A DNA stretch of 64,000 bases from UBA2336 sp964419145 (GTDB lineage: Bacteria; Bacteroidota; Bacteroidia; Cytophagales; Cyclobacteriaceae): NCBI GenBank assembly GCA_964419145.1, contig CAYQOM010000002.1:496001-560000 (forward strand), written 5' to 3'. Each line of letters opens with the position of its first letter. The first letter of the stretch is position 1. Below are positions 61,939-64,000 of the stretch, one piece after another. A program made the translations under genes and the position numbers. Under the pieces are notes generated by a model. The model saw only the letters and a list, made by a program, of their open reading frames with translations. It did no database searches and was not told the DNA's origin.

Positions 61939-63912
61939 ATGGGAAAGAAAAAAGCATCACCCAAAACAACAGAAAACTCTTCGCTGGAATCGAACAGCTT
62001 GCTTACCGATTTTGATATACACCTATTCAAAACCGGCAAGCATTTCAAGTTGTATGAGAAAATGGGTTCTCATATAACGACCATGAATGGAAAGAAGGGA
62101 ACTTACTTTGCGGTTTGGGCACCCAATGCACGTGCCGTATCGGTAATAGGAAACTTTAATGGATGGAATAATGGAATGCATGCTTTGAATCCGCGTTGGG
62201 ATGAGTCCGGTATTTGGGAAGGTTTTTTTACAGATATCCACAAAGGTGAAGTGTATAAGTACGCCATTCATTCTAACACGGGTGATTACCTGGAAAAGGC
62301 CGATCCGTTTGCCATGTTTGCAGAAGTGCCGCCCAAAACAGCATCTATTGTTTGGGAAACCAATTACACATGGAAGGATAAAAAATGGTTGGAGAAAAGA
62401 AAATCGGAAACAGGTAAAACGAAACCGTACTCCGTTTATGAGTTGCATATCGGCTCGTGGCGAAGAAAGCTGGAGGATGGTAATCGGTCACTCAGCTATG
62501 GTGAACTTGCTACCGAGTTGGTTGACTATGTAAAAGAGATGGGCTTCACACACGTTGAATTTTTGCCCGTAATGGAGCATCCATTTTTTGGCTCCTGGGG
62601 TTACCAGGTTACCGGTTATTATGCACCTTCAAGCCGCTACGGTGCGCCAGAGGATTTTATGTATTTGGTGGATTGTCTGCACCAGGCCGGAATTGGTGTA
62701 ATACTCGATTGGGTGCCTTCTCATTTTCCGGGCGATGATCATGGTTTGTATAAGTTTGATGGCACTCATCTCTATGAGCACGAAGATCCACGCAAGGGTT
62801 TCCATCCCGACTGGAAGAGTTATATTTTTAATTACGGTAGGAACGAGGTTCGATCCATCCTGATCAGCAATGCCATTTATTGGCTTGATCGGTTTCACAT
62901 TGACGGATTGCGGGTGGATGCCGTGGCCAGTATGTTGTATCTCGATTATTCCAGAAAAGAAGGGGAGTGGATACCCAATCAATATGGTGGCAGAGAAAAT
63001 ATTGAGTCGATTGTGTTTTTGAAAGAATTCAATGAACAGGTTTACAGTCATTTCCCGGATATTATTACGATCGCTGAAGAGTCAACCGCATGGCCCGGTG
63101 TATCACGACCCACATATTTAGGAGGCCTTGGTTTCGGGCAAAAGTGGATGATGGGATGGATGCACGATACACTGCAATATTTCAAAAATGATCCGGTGCA
63201 TCGGAAGTATCATCAGAATGAAATTACGTTCAGCATCATGTATGCCTTTACGGAGAATTTCATGCTCCCGCTTTCGCATGATGAAGTAGTACATGGGAAA
63301 GGTTCATTGATGGGGCGCATGCCAGGTGATGAGTGGCGGAGATTTGCGAATCTGCGGCTAATGTATGGATACATGTTCACCCATCCGGGTACAAAGCTAT
63401 TGTTCATGGGCGGAGAGTTTGGACAAACATCCGAATGGAATCATGATCACAGCCTCGATTGGCATTTGCTTCAATATGCACCACACAAAGGTGTTCATAC
63501 GTTGATGAAAGATTTGAATGCGCTGTATAAACAAGAACCCGCCTTGTATAAATATGCTTTTGAAGAACGTGGTTTTGAATGGGTAGATTATTCCGACCAT
63601 CAAAACAGCGTCATGATCTATCAGCGCAAAGCAGATGAAAAAGATGAATTGTTGCTGGTAATCTGCAACTTTACCCCGCAAACCCTGTCGCAGTATCGGG
63701 TGGGCGTGCCGTACCGCGGGCAATGGAAAGAGGTTTTCAATTCTGATGATCTGAAATATGGGGGAAGCGGAGCACTCAATCAGGGAAATCTGAATACATC
63801 ACCAATTAAATATCATAACCGGGATTATTCAGTAGCCCTAACCTTGCCACCGTTGGGCATTACCGTAATTAAATTGGAACAGGAAGAGGCGGAATTTGAT
63901 ATCGGTTCGTAA
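61939..63912 (+). CDS. glgB: 1,4-alpha-glucan branching enzyme GlgB
   Basis: GlgB (GH13 subfamily 9) cuts alpha-1,4-glucan and makes alpha-1,6 branches. The 657-residue protein has an N-terminal CBM48 (YFAVWAPNARAVSVIGNFNG), the barrel with GYYAPSSRYGAPEDF, nucleophile Asp327 (HIDGLRVDAVASML), acid/base Glu380 (ITIAEESTAWPG) and Asp448 (LPLSHDEVVHGKGSL), and the C-terminal beta domain. The basic start MGKKKASPKTTENSS is not a signal. It follows the TreS-maltokinase gene by 30 bases and completes the GlgE storage pathway. It lacks the long extra N-terminal domain of some actinobacterial forms. Confidence 0.97.
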   Translation: MGKKKASPKTTENSSLESNSLLTDFDIHLFKTGKHFKLYEKMGSHITTMNGKKGTYFAVWAPNARAVSVIGNFNGWNNGMHALNPRWDESGIWEGFFTDIHKGEVYKYAIHSNTGDYLEKADPFAMFAEVPPKTASIVWETNYTWKDKKWLEKRKSETGKTKPYSVYELHIGSWRRKLEDGNRSLSYGELATELVDYVKEMGFTHVEFLPVMEHPFFGSWGYQVTGYYAPSSRYGAPEDFMYLVDCLHQAGIGVILDWVPSHFPGDDHGLYKFDGTHLYEHEDPRKGFHPDWKSYIFNYGRNEVRSILISNAIYWLDRFHIDGLRVDAVASMLYLDYSRKEGEWIPNQYGGRENIESIVFLKEFNEQVYSHFPDIITIAEESTAWPGVSRPTYLGGLGFGQKWMMGWMHDTLQYFKNDPVHRKYHQNEITFSIMYAFTENFMLPLSHDEVVHGKGSLMGRMPGDEWRRFANLRLMYGYMFTHPGTKLLFMGGEFGQTSEWNHDHSLDWHLLQYAPHKGVHTLMKDLNALYKQEPALYKYAFEERGFEWVDYSDHQNSVMIYQRKADEKDELLLVICNFTPQTLSQYRVGVPYRGQWKEVFNSDDLKYGGSGALNQGNLNTSPIKYHNRDYSVALTLPPLGITVIKLEQEEAEFDIGS

Positions 63913-63948
63913 GCTTGCGTAAGGCTTGCATTAGCATTTTTTATTTTC

Positions 63949-64000
63949 ATGGAGAAGTACATTTGTATTCACGGTCATTTTTATCAGCCTCCGCGTGAGA
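63949..64000 (+). CDS. GH57-family protein, 3' end beyond the window
   Basis: Only the first seventeen codons are seen, reading MEKYICIHGHFYQPPRE. The His-x-His followed by FYQPPRE at the very start is the first conserved motif of many GH57 alpha-glucan enzymes. It follows glgB by 36 bases and is probably part of the same operon. Specificity cannot be judged from this piece. Confidence 0.75.
   Translation, partial: MEKYICIHGHFYQPPRE

Overview
The window looks like a chromosome piece of a Bacteroidota bacterium, most likely of the order Cytophagales. The reasons are two SusC/SusD pairs, many lipoproteins with short Bacteroidota-type signals, a type IX secretion (T9SS) C-terminal sorting domain on the large amylase, A-rich leaders without strong Shine-Dalgarno sites, and paired VCBS/ASPIC-UnbV proteins with a vanadium haloperoxidase-like protein. 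A run of ten Ns marks it as a draft or metagenome assembly. I see no tRNA, rRNA, insertion sequence, prophage or CRISPR array. Almost the whole window serves alpha-glucan metabolism.

Layout: 1-2986 holds a truncated GAF/PAS sensor, an exported MsrA and an unknown lipoprotein. 3029-8336 (minus) is a GH31 alpha-glucosidase, an SLC45-like sugar transporter and an esterase. 8632-17571 (plus) is a starch-uptake operon: SusC, SusD, a SusE-type lipoprotein with three starch-binding repeats, and a T9SS-secreted GH13 amylase. 17648-21390 holds two clan GH-A enzymes, a GH53 galactanase and a GH5-like protein. 21393-30523 holds a LacI-type repressor, divergent beta-phosphoglucomutase plus GH65 maltose phosphorylase, and a second SusC/SusD pair. 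30705-45249 (plus) is a possible long operon: two VCBS/ASPIC-UnbV lipoproteins, an anchored GyrI-like protein, a GH65 alpha-glucoside hydrolase, a vanadium haloperoxidase-like lipoprotein, trehalase, a ROK kinase and a PfkB kinase. 45246-46514 (minus) is an unknown outer-membrane barrel.

46599-54623 looks like a 3-keto-glycoside module: a nucleoside-symporter-type transporter, Gfo/Idh oxidoreductase, two TIM-barrel isomerases (one exported), cytochrome c, a STAS-like protein, and a two-subunit GMC flavoprotein dehydrogenase of the glucoside-3-dehydrogenase type. 54798-64000 (plus) is a GH13 lipoprotein followed by the GlgE glycogen pathway: GlgE, a TreS-maltokinase fusion, GlgB and the start of a GH57 gene.

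Two points stand out. First, five near-identical palindromes (consensus YGCAAWCGWTTGCR) sit in front of the starch operon, the repressor/phosphorylase genes, the second SusC, the keto-sugar genes and the amylase/GlgE operon. This suggests that one LacI protein governs uptake, phosphorolysis, C3 oxidation and storage. Second, the TreS half of the TreS-maltokinase fusion carries alanine where the GH13 nucleophile aspartate belongs. Maltose 1-phosphate is therefore probably made from maltose only, while trehalose is hydrolysed by the linked trehalase.
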